Assembly (NCBI GenBank): GCA_023248415.1
Contig: JAHFEP010000157.1
Coordinates: 1 to 5,844, forward strand
Direction of reading: 5' to 3'
Source of the DNA: Nitrospirota bacterium
Lineage (GTDB): Bacteria > Nitrospirota > CAKKRA01 > 9FT-COMBO-42-15
Length of the DNA: 5,844 nucleotides
Position numbers and translations under genes: made by a program. This document shows positions 1 through 5,769 of this stretch, piece by piece. Position 1 is the first letter of the stretch. Each line of letters starts with the position of its first letter. The notes beneath the pieces were generated by a model. The model searched no databases. It saw nothing but the letters and a program-made list of their open reading frames with translations, and was not told where the DNA came from.

Positions 1-11
1 GACCCTAACCC

Positions 12-953
12 TTATCCCCTGCCTTTTGCCCTCGGATGCGCCTTGTCATAGACCTCCATCAGCTTATCTATGCCAAGATGCGTATACCTCTGCGTCGTTG
101 AAAGGCTCTTGTGGCCGAGGAGCTCCTGAATGGAGCGCAAATCAGCGCCTGCATTTAATAAATGTGTTGCAAATGTGTGCCTCAGGCTGTGCGGCGAAAT
201 ATGTCCGATATTTGAAAGCATGTTAACATACTTTGCAACTATCCTTGCAATACTCCTTACTGTAATCCTTTTATTGTCCTTGTTTACAAAAACAACGTTA
301 TCATTATACAGGCCTGCTGTTTTATTACCCTGACCCTCTGCCCCTCTGACCCTTTGACCCTTTTCAAAAAGCTCATGCCTTTTGTTTAAATAATTTTTAA
401 TAGCCGTGATTGCCTTCCCGCCTATTGGCACAATCCTCTCTTTCCTTCCCTTTCCCCGCACCCTTACAAGTCCGGCATTAAAATCAATGTCAGCGTCATT
501 CAGGCCGACAAGCTCGCTGATTCGTATGCCTGTTGAATAAAATGTCTCAAGGACTGCCTTGTCCCTTAATGTCAATACATCTGCACCGTTCGGCGTTTCC
601 ATCAATGAAAATGCATCATCAACAGACAAAAAGGATGGTATCTTTTTATCCTGTTTTGGCGTTGCAACTGCCTTTGCTGGATTTACCTCAATATGACCCT
701 CTCTGTGAAGGTATTTAAAGAATGTCCTGAGCGTTGAGAGCCTCCTTGCAATAGATGACTTCTTCTCGCCCTTTTTTGAAAGCAGGCCAAGGAAGCCGCG
801 GACAGCCAGATTATCAATGTTTTTAATATCAATCTCTCTATCAACATATTCTTTGAACATCATCAGGTCGCTTATATAATTTCTATATGTGTGCTCAGAC
901 ACATTCTTTTCTATGCTCAGATATCTTGAAAAGGCGTCAATGAACCTCTGCAT
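12..953 (-). CDS. xerC: Tyrosine recombinase XerC (site-specific integrase family)
   Basis: The product is a 313-residue tyrosine recombinase. Such enzymes resolve chromosome dimers by strand exchange at dif sites, usually with a XerD partner that is not in this window. The N-terminal SAM-like DNA-binding domain covers roughly residues 1-90 and the catalytic domain 105-300. All catalytic residues are visible: Arg144 in TGIRISEL, Lys168 in the GKGRKE beta-hairpin, His255 and Arg258 in HSLRH, His281 in LLGHKS, and nucleophile Tyr290 in QRYTH. It starts inside the end of trmFO (17-bp overlap) behind AAAGGGGA, a good ribosome binding site, so it is translated from the trmFO message. This gene order is common, which favours XerC over a phage or integron integrase. 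It is slightly longer than the usual roughly 300 residues because of a low-complexity insert near residues 198-211, encoded by a short tandem DNA repeat. XerC versus XerD cannot be separated with certainty by eye. Confidence 0.93.
   Translation of the reverse strand: MQRFIDAFSRYLSIEKNVSEHTYRNYISDLMMFKEYVDREIDIKNIDNLAVRGFLGLLSKKGEKKSSIARRLSTLRTFFKYLHREGHIEVNPAKAVATPKQDKKIPSFLSVDDAFSLMETPNGADVLTLRDKAVLETFYSTGIRISELVGLNDADIDFNAGLVRVRGKGRKERIVPIGGKAITAIKNYLNKRHELFEKGQRVRGAEGQGNKTAGLYNDNVVFVNKDNKRITVRSIARIVAKYVNMLSNIGHISPHSLRHTFATHLLNAGADLRSIQELLGHKSLSTTQRYTHLGIDKLMEVYDKAHPRAKGRG
327..364. repeat. 8-bp tandem repeat inside xerC
   Basis: Four consecutive units of the form ACCCTYTG occur: ACCCTCTG (333-340), CCCCTCTG (341-348), ACCCTTTG (349-356) and ACCCTTTT (357-364), preceded by the partial unit ACCCTG. 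They encode the xerC insert KGQRVRGAEGQGN. A related run, ACCCTAACCCTTATCCCC, lies at 2-19 over the end of the same gene. Confidence 0.7.
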
Positions 954-2253
954 ATTCCCCTTTCCATGTATTAATAGCCTTTATTGCCCTCTCTGCAATA
1001 AATCTCCTTTTCTCATCCTTATTTCTTATTCTATTTTCTAATGGAGGCATAATACCAAAATTTATATTCATTGGCTGAAACCTGCTTGGCTCTGTTGTTG
1101 TAATATAACTTATCAGAGAACCAATGGCAGACTCCTTTGGCAAAGGGTTGAACAACTCCCCCTTAATGAGCTTTGCAGCATTTATCCCTGCAACAAGGCC
1201 CATTGCAGTTGACTCCATATATCCCTCAACACCTGTAATCTGTCCTGCAAAAAACAGGTCATCCCTATTTTTGAACTGCAAGGTATCTTTTAAAAATAGC
1301 GGCGCATTAATAAATGTATTCCTGTGAAGGCTTCCGTGACGCAGGAATTCTGCATTTTCCAGTCCTGGTATCATCCTGAAGACCTTTGCCTGCTCTCCAT
1401 ATTTCAGCTTTGTCTGAAAACCGACAATATTATACGCTGTGCCAAATCTGTTTTCCAGCCTTAACTGCACAACAGCATAAGGCTCTCTTTTTGTCTTTGG
1501 GTTAATAAGGCCGACAGGCTTCATATGGCCATAGCGAAGCGAATCCTTCCCTCTTTCTGCAATAACCTCTATCGGCATACAACCTTCAAAATATCTTGCG
1601 TCTTCAAAGTCATGTGATGAAACCTTCTCTGCATTCATAAGTGCATTATAAAATTGGTTATACTCATCTTCTGTCATCGGGCAGTTGACATAATCGTCTC
1701 CGCCCTTGCCATATCTTGATGCCTTGAACACCCTGTCCCAGTTAATGCTGTCTGCATCAATAATAGGCGATATGGCATCATAAAAATAGAGATTCTTTTT
1801 TCCTGTAAGCCTTATTATATCAGAAACTATGGCATCTGATGTCAAAGGCCCTGTGGCTATTATAACAGGTCCCTCTTCTGGAATGTTCTTAAACTCTTCC
1901 CTTATCAATTTAATGCGTGGATGCCCTGCAATCCTTTCAGTAATATCCTTTGCAAACAATCCCCTGTCAACTGCCAATGCAGAGCCTGCCGGCACCCTTG
2001 TTTCATCAGCAGCCTTTATTATCAAAGAACCGAGCTGGCGCAGCTCCTCTTTCAAAAGGCCGGGTGCGCTTATTGAATCATTTGAACCGAGTGAGTTGCT
2101 GCACACAAGCTCCGCAAGGTCGCCTGTTGTATGCGCAGCCGTCTGCTTTTCAGGCCGCATCTCATACAATATTATATCTATGCCTCTCTCTGCTGCCTGA
2201 TACGCTGCCTCTGAGCCAGCCAGTCCCCCACCGATTATAATTAGCCTTTTCAT
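937..2253 (-). CDS. trmFO: Methylenetetrahydrofolate-tRNA-(uracil-5-)-methyltransferase TrmFO
   Basis: This 438-residue flavoprotein makes 5-methyluridine at position 54 of the tRNA T-loop, taking the carbon from methylenetetrahydrofolate and electrons from FADH2 in the cytoplasm. The N-terminal dinucleotide-binding motif GGGLAGSEAA (residues 8-17) begins a GidA-like FAD domain. Two cysteines that match the catalytic pair known in the family are present: Cys51 in ELVCSNSLGSN and Cys225 in FEGCMPIEV. Further family signatures are the GHMKPVGL segment and GQITGVEGYMES near the C-terminus. The length is typical for full-length TrmFO. It is the first gene of an operon with xerC. No ribosome binding site precedes the ATG, and a strong promoter lies so close that the transcript would have almost no leader. 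GidA/MnmG is excluded because it is much longer (about 620 residues). Confidence 0.96.
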   Translation of the reverse strand: MKRLIIIGGGLAGSEAAYQAAERGIDIILYEMRPEKQTAAHTTGDLAELVCSNSLGSNDSISAPGLLKEELRQLGSLIIKAADETRVPAGSALAVDRGLFAKDITERIAGHPRIKLIREEFKNIPEEGPVIIATGPLTSDAIVSDIIRLTGKKNLYFYDAISPIIDADSINWDRVFKASRYGKGGDDYVNCPMTEDEYNQFYNALMNAEKVSSHDFEDARYFEGCMPIEVIAERGKDSLRYGHMKPVGLINPKTKREPYAVVQLRLENRFGTAYNIVGFQTKLKYGEQAKVFRMIPGLENAEFLRHGSLHRNTFINAPLFLKDTLQFKNRDDLFFAGQITGVEGYMESTAMGLVAGINAAKLIKGELFNPLPKESAIGSLISYITTTEPSRFQPMNINFGIMPPLENRIRNKDEKRRFIAERAIKAINTWKGEYAEVH

Positions 2254-2264
2254 TTGTTAATAAC

Positions 2265-2293
2265 ATTGTATCTTATAGAAAGGGTTTTTTCAA
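2265..2293 (-). promoter_or_regulatory. Sigma70-type promoter of trmFO-xerC
   Basis: On the minus strand a TTGAAA box (2288-2293) is followed after exactly 17 nt by TACAAT (2265-2270). Each box differs from consensus at one position. Transcription would start around 2257-2259, only some 4-6 nt before the trmFO ATG at 2253. This fits the absence of a ribosome binding site there. Confidence 0.7.
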
Positions 2294-2374
2294 GGAAATG
2301 TAATGACCCGTCAATCTTTATGCCGCCTAAAAACAAATCTATTAATGCAGCAAGCCCTAAAACAATTTTATTTT

Positions 2375-2431
2375 TTTAAAAGCCATTCTATGTTATTATA
2401 TTAAAGATGTTAACCGCTTTGTGAGATAGTT
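2375..2431 (+). promoter_or_regulatory. Probable promoter region and leader of the msrAB fusion gene
   Basis: The AT-rich stretch before the reductase gene holds a possible -10 box TATTAT at 2394-2399, but no clear -35 box at a suitable distance, only a T-run near 2371-2376. GAGA at about 2422-2425, a few bases before the ATG at 2432, is a weak ribosome binding site. The rest of the divergent intergenic region (2294-2374) shows nothing I can name. Confidence 0.3.
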
Positions 2432-3505
2432 ATGCTTGTATTAAATAGATTATTTCTTTCAGCAGCTCTCCTTTTTTCCATTTTATATGGATGCTCAAAT
2501 ATTGAGTCTCCCTCAAGAGGTGTTTCTATGAAAAATGAAGATAAAAGCCTTGAAAAGGCGACATTTGCAGGCGGCTGTTTCTGGTGCATGGAGCCGCCAT
2601 TTGAAAGGCTGAACGGCGTAGTTGATGTGATAGCAGGCTATACAGGCGGTGAAAAGGAAAACCCTGAATATAAAGAGGTCTCGTCAGGGGCCACAGGACA
2701 TTATGAGGCGATACAAATCATCTACGACCCGGAAAAGATAACCTACGAGGAACTCCTTGATGTATTCTGGAAACAGATAGACCCTACAGATGCAGGAGGT
2801 TCGTTTGTTGACAGAGGGCAGCAGTATGGGTCAGCTATCTTCTATCATGATAACAAGCAGAGGCGGCTATCAGAGCTATCAAAGGAAAAGCTAAGCAAGT
2901 CCGGGGTATTTAAAAAGCCTATTGCTACAAAGATACTTGAATTCAAAATATTCTACAGGGCAGAGGATTATCATCAGGACTATTATAAGAAGAATCCCTT
3001 ACGCTACAAATTTTATAGATCACGGTCTGGCCGCGATAAATTTCTGAAAGAAACGTGGGATGATAAGTCTAAAAAACTCCCTGCAGAAGAATTAAAAAAG
3101 AGGCTCACGCCCCTTCAGTACGAAGTAACACAGAAAAACAGCACAGAACCGCCATTTAAAAACGAGTATTGGGAAAACAAAAAAGAAGGCATATATGTTG
3201 ACATTGTTTCTGGCGAGCCGCTCTTTATCTCCATTGACAAATTTGATTCCGGCACAGGCTGGCCAAGCTTTACACGACCGCTTGAGCCTGATAGCATAGT
3301 TGAAAGGGAAGACAGCAGCCTCTTTACAGTCAGAAAAGAGGTAAGGAGCAAAAATGCTGATTCCCACCTGGGGCATGTATTCAATGACGGACCAGAACCC
3401 ACCGGCCTTAGATACTGCATAAACTCTTCTGCACTCAGATTTATCCCAAAGGAGGATTTAGAAAAAGAGGGCTACGGCAAATATAAAAGGCTCTTTAGGC
3501 AATAA
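2432..3505 (+). CDS. msrAB: Bifunctional peptide methionine sulfoxide reductase MsrA/MsrB with lipoprotein signal
   Basis: This 357-residue fusion reduces both epimers of methionine sulfoxide in oxidised proteins: MsrA acts on the S form and MsrB on the R form. The N-terminus is a lipoprotein signal peptide, with a hydrophobic stretch at residues 6-18 and lipobox LYGC ending at Cys21, so the mature enzyme is probably membrane-anchored on the outer face. MsrA spans about residues 42-205, with catalytic Cys49 in GGCFWC and the conserved GATGHYEA and RAEDYHQDYY segments. MsrB spans about 220-340, with SGTGWPSF, ADSHLGHVF and catalytic Cys329 in LRYCINSSALRF. The zinc CxxC pairs found in many MsrB proteins are absent (VDIVSGEPLF stands in the first position), as in PilB-type MsrB. 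The only cysteines are 21, 49, 52 and 329. Unlike Neisseria PilB, no thioredoxin domain is attached. A second start at 2528 (Met33) with a better ribosome binding site would give a cytosolic form. Confidence 0.95.
   Translation: MLVLNRLFLSAALLFSILYGCSNIESPSRGVSMKNEDKSLEKATFAGGCFWCMEPPFERLNGVVDVIAGYTGGEKENPEYKEVSSGATGHYEAIQIIYDPEKITYEELLDVFWKQIDPTDAGGSFVDRGQQYGSAIFYHDNKQRRLSELSKEKLSKSGVFKKPIATKILEFKIFYRAEDYHQDYYKKNPLRYKFYRSRSGRDKFLKETWDDKSKKLPAEELKKRLTPLQYEVTQKNSTEPPFKNEYWENKKEGIYVDIVSGEPLFISIDKFDSGTGWPSFTRPLEPDSIVEREDSSLFTVRKEVRSKNADSHLGHVFNDGPEPTGLRYCINSSALRFIPKEDLEKEGYGKYKRLFRQ
2516..2530 (+). promoter_or_regulatory. Internal ribosome binding site and alternative start of msrAB
   Basis: AGAGG (2516-2520) lies 7 nt before an in-frame ATG at 2528, which encodes Met33. 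This is a better ribosome binding site than the one at the first ATG. Initiation here would produce MKNEDKSLEKATFAGG, a typical beginning for a signal-less cytosolic MsrA, and would remove the lipoprotein signal. Confidence 0.4.
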
Positions 3506-3510
3506 TTTAC

Positions 3511-3545
3511 TGGGCATGTTGTTAGGGGGGCTTTTTTAATGCCCA
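3511..3545. terminator. Possible shared terminator between convergent msrAB and CBS gene
   Basis: TGGGCAT (3511-3517) and ATGCCCA (3539-3545) form a perfect 7-bp inverted repeat with a 21-nt loop. The loop contains GGGGGGCTTTTTT, giving a T-run for plus-strand transcripts inside the loop rather than after the stem. The right arm overlaps the final codons and stop of the CBS gene. The geometry is not that of a classic intrinsic terminator, so the call is tentative. Confidence 0.35.
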
Positions 3546-3958
3546 ATTGGGGCTGCTTCTATCTCAAGGAAGGAATCGATCTCCTTTTTTACCACAGGAG
3601 CTAAATCTGCCAGCGATACGAATCCTTCCAGTCTCCCATTGGTCTGAATGGGCAAACGACGGATCTTCTTGTCAGCCATCAGCTTTGTGGCCTCAAAGAG
3701 ATCCCACTCTGGTTTTCCTGTGATTATGTCTGTTTTCATAATCTCCTTTACCTGCACCTTGCGTGGATCGCGTCCATCTGCGACAACAGAAAGTGTTATG
3801 TCGCGGTCAGTAAGAATTCCCTTAAGATTATTATTCTCTGTGATAAGTATGCATCCGATATTGTTGTCTTCCATCTTTTTAGCTGCATCCATTACATAAG
3901 CGCTTGGCGCACAGCAGACAAGGTCAGGTATCCTTTTCATAATCTCTTTTACTAACAT
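3536..3958 (-). CDS. Two-CBS-domain protein
   Basis: The product is a 140-residue soluble protein made only of a tandem pair of CBS domains (a Bateman module), which typically senses adenine nucleotides or similar ligands. The first CBS domain covers about residues 1-60, beginning VKEIM and containing the hallmark GILTDRDI (47-54). The second covers about 70-125, again beginning VKEIM and continuing with KIRRLPI and GFVSLADLA. There is no attached enzyme, channel or kinase domain, so it probably acts through an unknown partner. The ATG at 3958 is supported by a strong AGGAGG ribosome binding site a few bases upstream. The gene is monocistronic, transcribed towards msrAB, with stops 30 bp apart. 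Its own promoter lies near 4078-4106. The biological role cannot be inferred further from sequence or neighbours. Confidence 0.9.
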   Translation of the reverse strand: MLVKEIMKRIPDLVCCAPSAYVMDAAKKMEDNNIGCILITENNNLKGILTDRDITLSVVADGRDPRKVQVKEIMKTDIITGKPEWDLFEATKLMADKKIRRLPIQTNGRLEGFVSLADLAPVVKKEIDSFLEIEAAPIGH

Positions 3959-4077
3959 GGCTTATACACCTCCTCTCTACGCTGGACTAATCTCCCCTAA
4001 CACATGCCCGAGTCGGAAGCCGATATATTGAAAGGACATTTAATGGCTGGAACCATATGTTCAGTTATTAATAGTAC

Positions 4078-4106
4078 TTTATAACACAATTTCAGGCTTT
4101 TTTCAA
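4078..4106 (-). promoter_or_regulatory. Sigma70-type promoter of the CBS gene
   Basis: Reading the minus strand, TTGAAA (4101-4106) is followed after 17 nt by TATAAA (4078-4083). Both boxes are close to consensus with ideal spacing. The predicted start near 4071 leaves a leader of roughly 110 nt before the ATG at 3958. The leader contains a short CCGACTCGG palindrome near 4008-4016 but no riboswitch class that I recognise. Confidence 0.6.
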
Positions 4107-4252
4107 CACCATTTTTTACCGAAAAATAGACATTGCTTTATACAAACATAAGTCTTGCCAAAGCAAAATAAATGTACCTAAGATAGAAATTAAGGGGTGC
4201 GTCTTCCCCCTCATGAAATGCCAATCATAGTGCCTGTTCAAGCGCTTTATTT

Positions 4253-4298
4253 ATAAGCACTGTAAAGGGTGTAGACCCAATCCATTATTTTCCTAAAA
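4253..4298. repeat. Degenerate direct repeat, copy 1 (downstream of toxin-antitoxin operon)
   Basis: The stretch AAGCACTGTAAAGGGTGTAGAC (from 4255) matches the copy at 5062-5083 at 18 of 22 positions, including the exact 11-mer AGGGTGTAGAC (4266-4276). After a short spacer both copies continue with TTATTTTC (4285-4292). Both can form a small GGGT/ACCC hairpin. I do not recognise the repeat family, and chance similarity in part is possible. Confidence 0.4.
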
Positions 4299-4314
4299 TT
4301 TAGCAAGGCCTTGT

Positions 4315-4644
4315 TCATAGTGTTCCAAGAAGTCGCTGCTGTAAAAGATCTTCGCAATTGCGCCTTCCATCAAGAACGGCATGAATAAAAACAGATTTGC
4401 CCCTGATTTCATATATGATTCGGTAGGGTTTGAAAAATATCTCCCTGAAATCAAATATTCCCCACCGTTGCATCTCAGGCGGGTGGCTGCCCCGTGCAGG
4501 CATTGTTTCCAAAGACAACATTGCCCTTTGTATGTTGTCAAGCAGACGTTCGGCCTTTCCCGGCGAGTCATTATTTGATACATACTTATATATTATAAAG
4601 AGGTCGTCTATCGCAACATTAACAATACGGATTTCGTATTTCAT
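4315..4644 (-). CDS. RelE/ParE-family toxin of a type II toxin-antitoxin system
   Basis: The 109-residue protein fits the compact RelE/ParE fold, whose members either cleave mRNA on the ribosome (RelE) or poison gyrase (ParE). The N-terminus MKYEIRIVNVAIDDL matches the first strand and helix. The core motif FKPYRIIYEI (71-80) and the C-terminal AVLDGRRNCEDLLQQRLL (89-106) are hallmarks of the family, and the latter resembles ParE-type members that end near DGRRD. The ATG overlaps the antitoxin stop by 4 bp (ATGA), which indicates translational coupling in the usual antitoxin-first order. The gene is full length with no frameshift, so the module may be active. Which of the two activities applies cannot be decided from sequence. 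Confidence 0.9.
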   Translation of the reverse strand: MKYEIRIVNVAIDDLFIIYKYVSNNDSPGKAERLLDNIQRAMLSLETMPARGSHPPEMQRWGIFDFREIFFKPYRIIYEIRGKSVFIHAVLDGRRNCEDLLQQRLLGTL

Positions 4645-4925
4645 GGCTTTCTTGCGGAGTGAATCTTCTTTTTTAACTCACCAAATGCCTGATGAATTGG
4701 TTTGTGCCTTCCTTCAAGCATATCTTTTCTTCCCATTGCCAATATCTTCAGCATAGCCATTCCTTCGCGGTCTTTTTCATATTCCTTTATGTCCTGAATT
4801 ATTACCCGCGCCTCTCCGTTAACGGTTACGACAACCGGATTGCCGGTTTCAGTTATCTCGCTGATTACCTCTGATGCGTGGGATTTTATATGGCTTATTG
4901 GTTTGACGGCTGTGCTTAGCTTCAT
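4641..4925 (-). CDS. Phd/YefM-family antitoxin
   Basis: This 94-residue antitoxin would bind and neutralise the toxin encoded directly downstream, and also repress their shared promoter as a DNA-binding dimer. The N-terminal domain (about 1-55) has the Phd/YefM pattern: a start with KPISHIKSHASEVISEI, then TGNPVVVTVNGEARVIIQDIKEYEK. The C-terminal part (56-94) is charged and probably the disordered toxin-binding tail. The ATG at 4925 follows the ribosome binding site GGAAGGAG (complement of 4931-4938). It overlaps the toxin by 4 bp. A perfect palindrome in the promoter is the likely operator. Confidence 0.92.
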   Translation of the reverse strand: MKLSTAVKPISHIKSHASEVISEITETGNPVVVTVNGEARVIIQDIKEYEKDREGMAMLKILAMGRKDMLEGRHKPIHQAFGELKKKIHSARKP

Positions 4926-4956
4926 TTTTTCTCCTTCCAGTTAAAATTAAATCTTA

Positions 4957-4984
4957 ATTATAGTCTATCAGATTCTGATGAAAA
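4957..4984 (-). promoter_or_regulatory. Promoter of the toxin-antitoxin operon
   Basis: Reading the minus strand, TTTTCA (4979-4984, 4 of 6 to consensus) is followed after 16 nt by a perfect TATAAT (4957-4962). The predicted start near 4950 leaves about 25 nt before the antitoxin ATG, with the ribosome binding site inside it. Confidence 0.6.
4967..4979. promoter_or_regulatory. Likely operator for antitoxin autoregulation
   Basis: ATCAGATTCTGAT is a perfect palindrome (6-bp arms around one central base). It lies between the -35 and -10 boxes of the toxin-antitoxin promoter, so a bound protein would block RNA polymerase. Phd/YefM proteins are known to repress their own operons through short palindromes at the promoter. 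Confidence 0.6.
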
Positions 4985-4999
4985 ATCAAAGCAAGTTTT

Positions 5000-5763
5000 T
5001 TAGCCAAGTTTTGCAGGGCAAACAAAATCGCCTGTCCCATCTTTCATATTTCCTTTGAAACAAGCCTTGTGCAGGGTGTAGACGCGACCCTTATTTTCTC
5101 TAAGGGATATCTGGCTCTCTCCTGTTTGCTCTAATGTATCAAGCATCCTTTTGTATTCGTCTTTTCGACTCTCCAAACTTTCTATCTTCTCCTTTAATTC
5201 CCCGTCTGTCAGCTTTGAAATTTCTGATTCCGCATTATCCGACTCTTCTATATCTTTTAAATACTCATCTATCCGCTCATTTATCTCCTTGAGTTTCTTT
5301 TGCAAAACAGACTTGGAATAGTTCCTATATAGACTATTTACCCCCTTTATTTTTGTTCCATCAATAGCTACTAATTCTCCTGAAAAAAGATCAAGGGCAT
5401 CGCAAAGTAAAGTAAATTGACAAAACGCCCTCCTAAAGGCCTTCACATTATCTCTTCTAAAATCTGATATGGTTTTAAAATCAGGCTTATTTCCATATTA
5501 CGATGGCACTCCTGCTCAAGCCTCCTGCTTGATGTTATACGGTTTTTATATCCATAAATATAGAGTTTCAATAAATCTCTCGGCTCATAGCCAAGACGAC
5601 CAGTTCTCGCAGGTTGTGCTTTGATAAATCCCAATTCCTTTAAATCCATCTTATTTACAAAGGCATCTATAAATCTAACAGGATTGTCCTCTGTAATATA
5701 ATCATCAATGGTCTCAGGAAATAATACTATTTGCTCCCTGCTTATACCAGAAATATAGGCCAT
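5000..5763 (-). pseudogene. IS1182-like transposase, frameshifted and C-terminally truncated
   Basis: The remnant is read in two frames. The first part (5763 to about 5491) has the N-terminal IS1182/DUF772 pattern: an aspartate/glutamate-rich start, RFIDAFV, GYEPRDLLKLYIYGY, ITSSRRLEQECHRN. Homology then jumps frame at about 5489-5490 and continues KPDFKTISDFRRDNVKAFRRAF, VAIDGTKIKGVNS (the first DDE aspartate) and a charged coiled-coil insert, up to TGESQISL near 5102. The family's LTDPD segment with later catalytic residues is missing. Instead 33 unrelated codons follow and stop at 5000. About half of a normal 450-550-residue transposase is present. Comparing with the family pattern RN-E-(8 residues)-PDF, I infer a deletion of about 22 nt at the frame change. 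The ATG at 5763 has a strong AAAGGAGT ribosome binding site. No active transposase can be made. Confidence 0.85.
5060..5105. repeat. Degenerate direct repeat, copy 2 (at the transposase break point)
   Basis: AAGCCTTGTGCAGGGTGTAGAC (from 5062) corresponds to the copy at 4255-4276 with 4 mismatches in 22, followed by the shared TTATTTTC (5091-5098). It coincides with the point where similarity to the transposase ends, and it encodes the out-of-family tail RENKGRVYTLHKACF. Confidence 0.4.
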
Positions 5764-5769
5764 ATTATT

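Larger units (their letters stand above)
3959..4314. other. Gene-free stretch between CBS gene and toxin gene
   Basis: No convincing gene is present. The left part (3959-4106) is the leader and promoter of the CBS gene. The middle is AT-rich without clear signals. Near 4193-4211 AGGGG and CCCCT could pair across a 9-nt loop. At 4229-4261 AGTGC and GCACT form a 5-bp inverted repeat enclosing the palindrome AAGCGCTT. From about 4253 to 4298 lies a degenerate repeat that has a second copy at 5060-5105. The toxin operon appears to end into this region, but no standard terminator with a T-run follows it. Confidence 0.6.

Noticed and set aside
327..364. Tandem repeats as a CRISPR array or telomere-like sequence
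   Set aside because: Units are only 8 bp with no spacers, and they lie in frame in a recombinase gene.
1829..2200. Open frame of 123 codons on the plus strand opposite trmFO
   Set aside because: It lies wholly inside trmFO antisense, has no ribosome binding site or recognisable motif, and mirrors the codon pattern of the real gene.
3115..3420. Open frame of 101 codons antisense to the MsrB domain
   Set aside because: No motif or initiation signal, and fully within a well-supported gene.
4012..4071. Very short frame (19 codons) in the CBS gene leader on the minus strand, starting at an ATG near 4056
   Set aside because: There is no ribosome binding site before it, and nothing suggests a leader peptide, such as repeated codons for one amino acid.
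4229..4261. Integron-type attC site downstream of the toxin gene
   Set aside because: Although inverted arms and a recombinase exist in the window, the required GTTRRRY/RYYYAAC core pairs are absent and the recombinase is a XerC, not an integron integrase.
4430..4756. Open frame of 108 codons on the plus strand opposite the toxin and antitoxin
   Set aside because: The opposite strand carries two clear families with coupled starts and stops; this frame is only their reflection.
4991..5014. CAAGTTTT direct repeat (two copies) as a target-site duplication
   Set aside because: The copies are only 13 bp apart and do not flank any element, so they do not mark an insertion.
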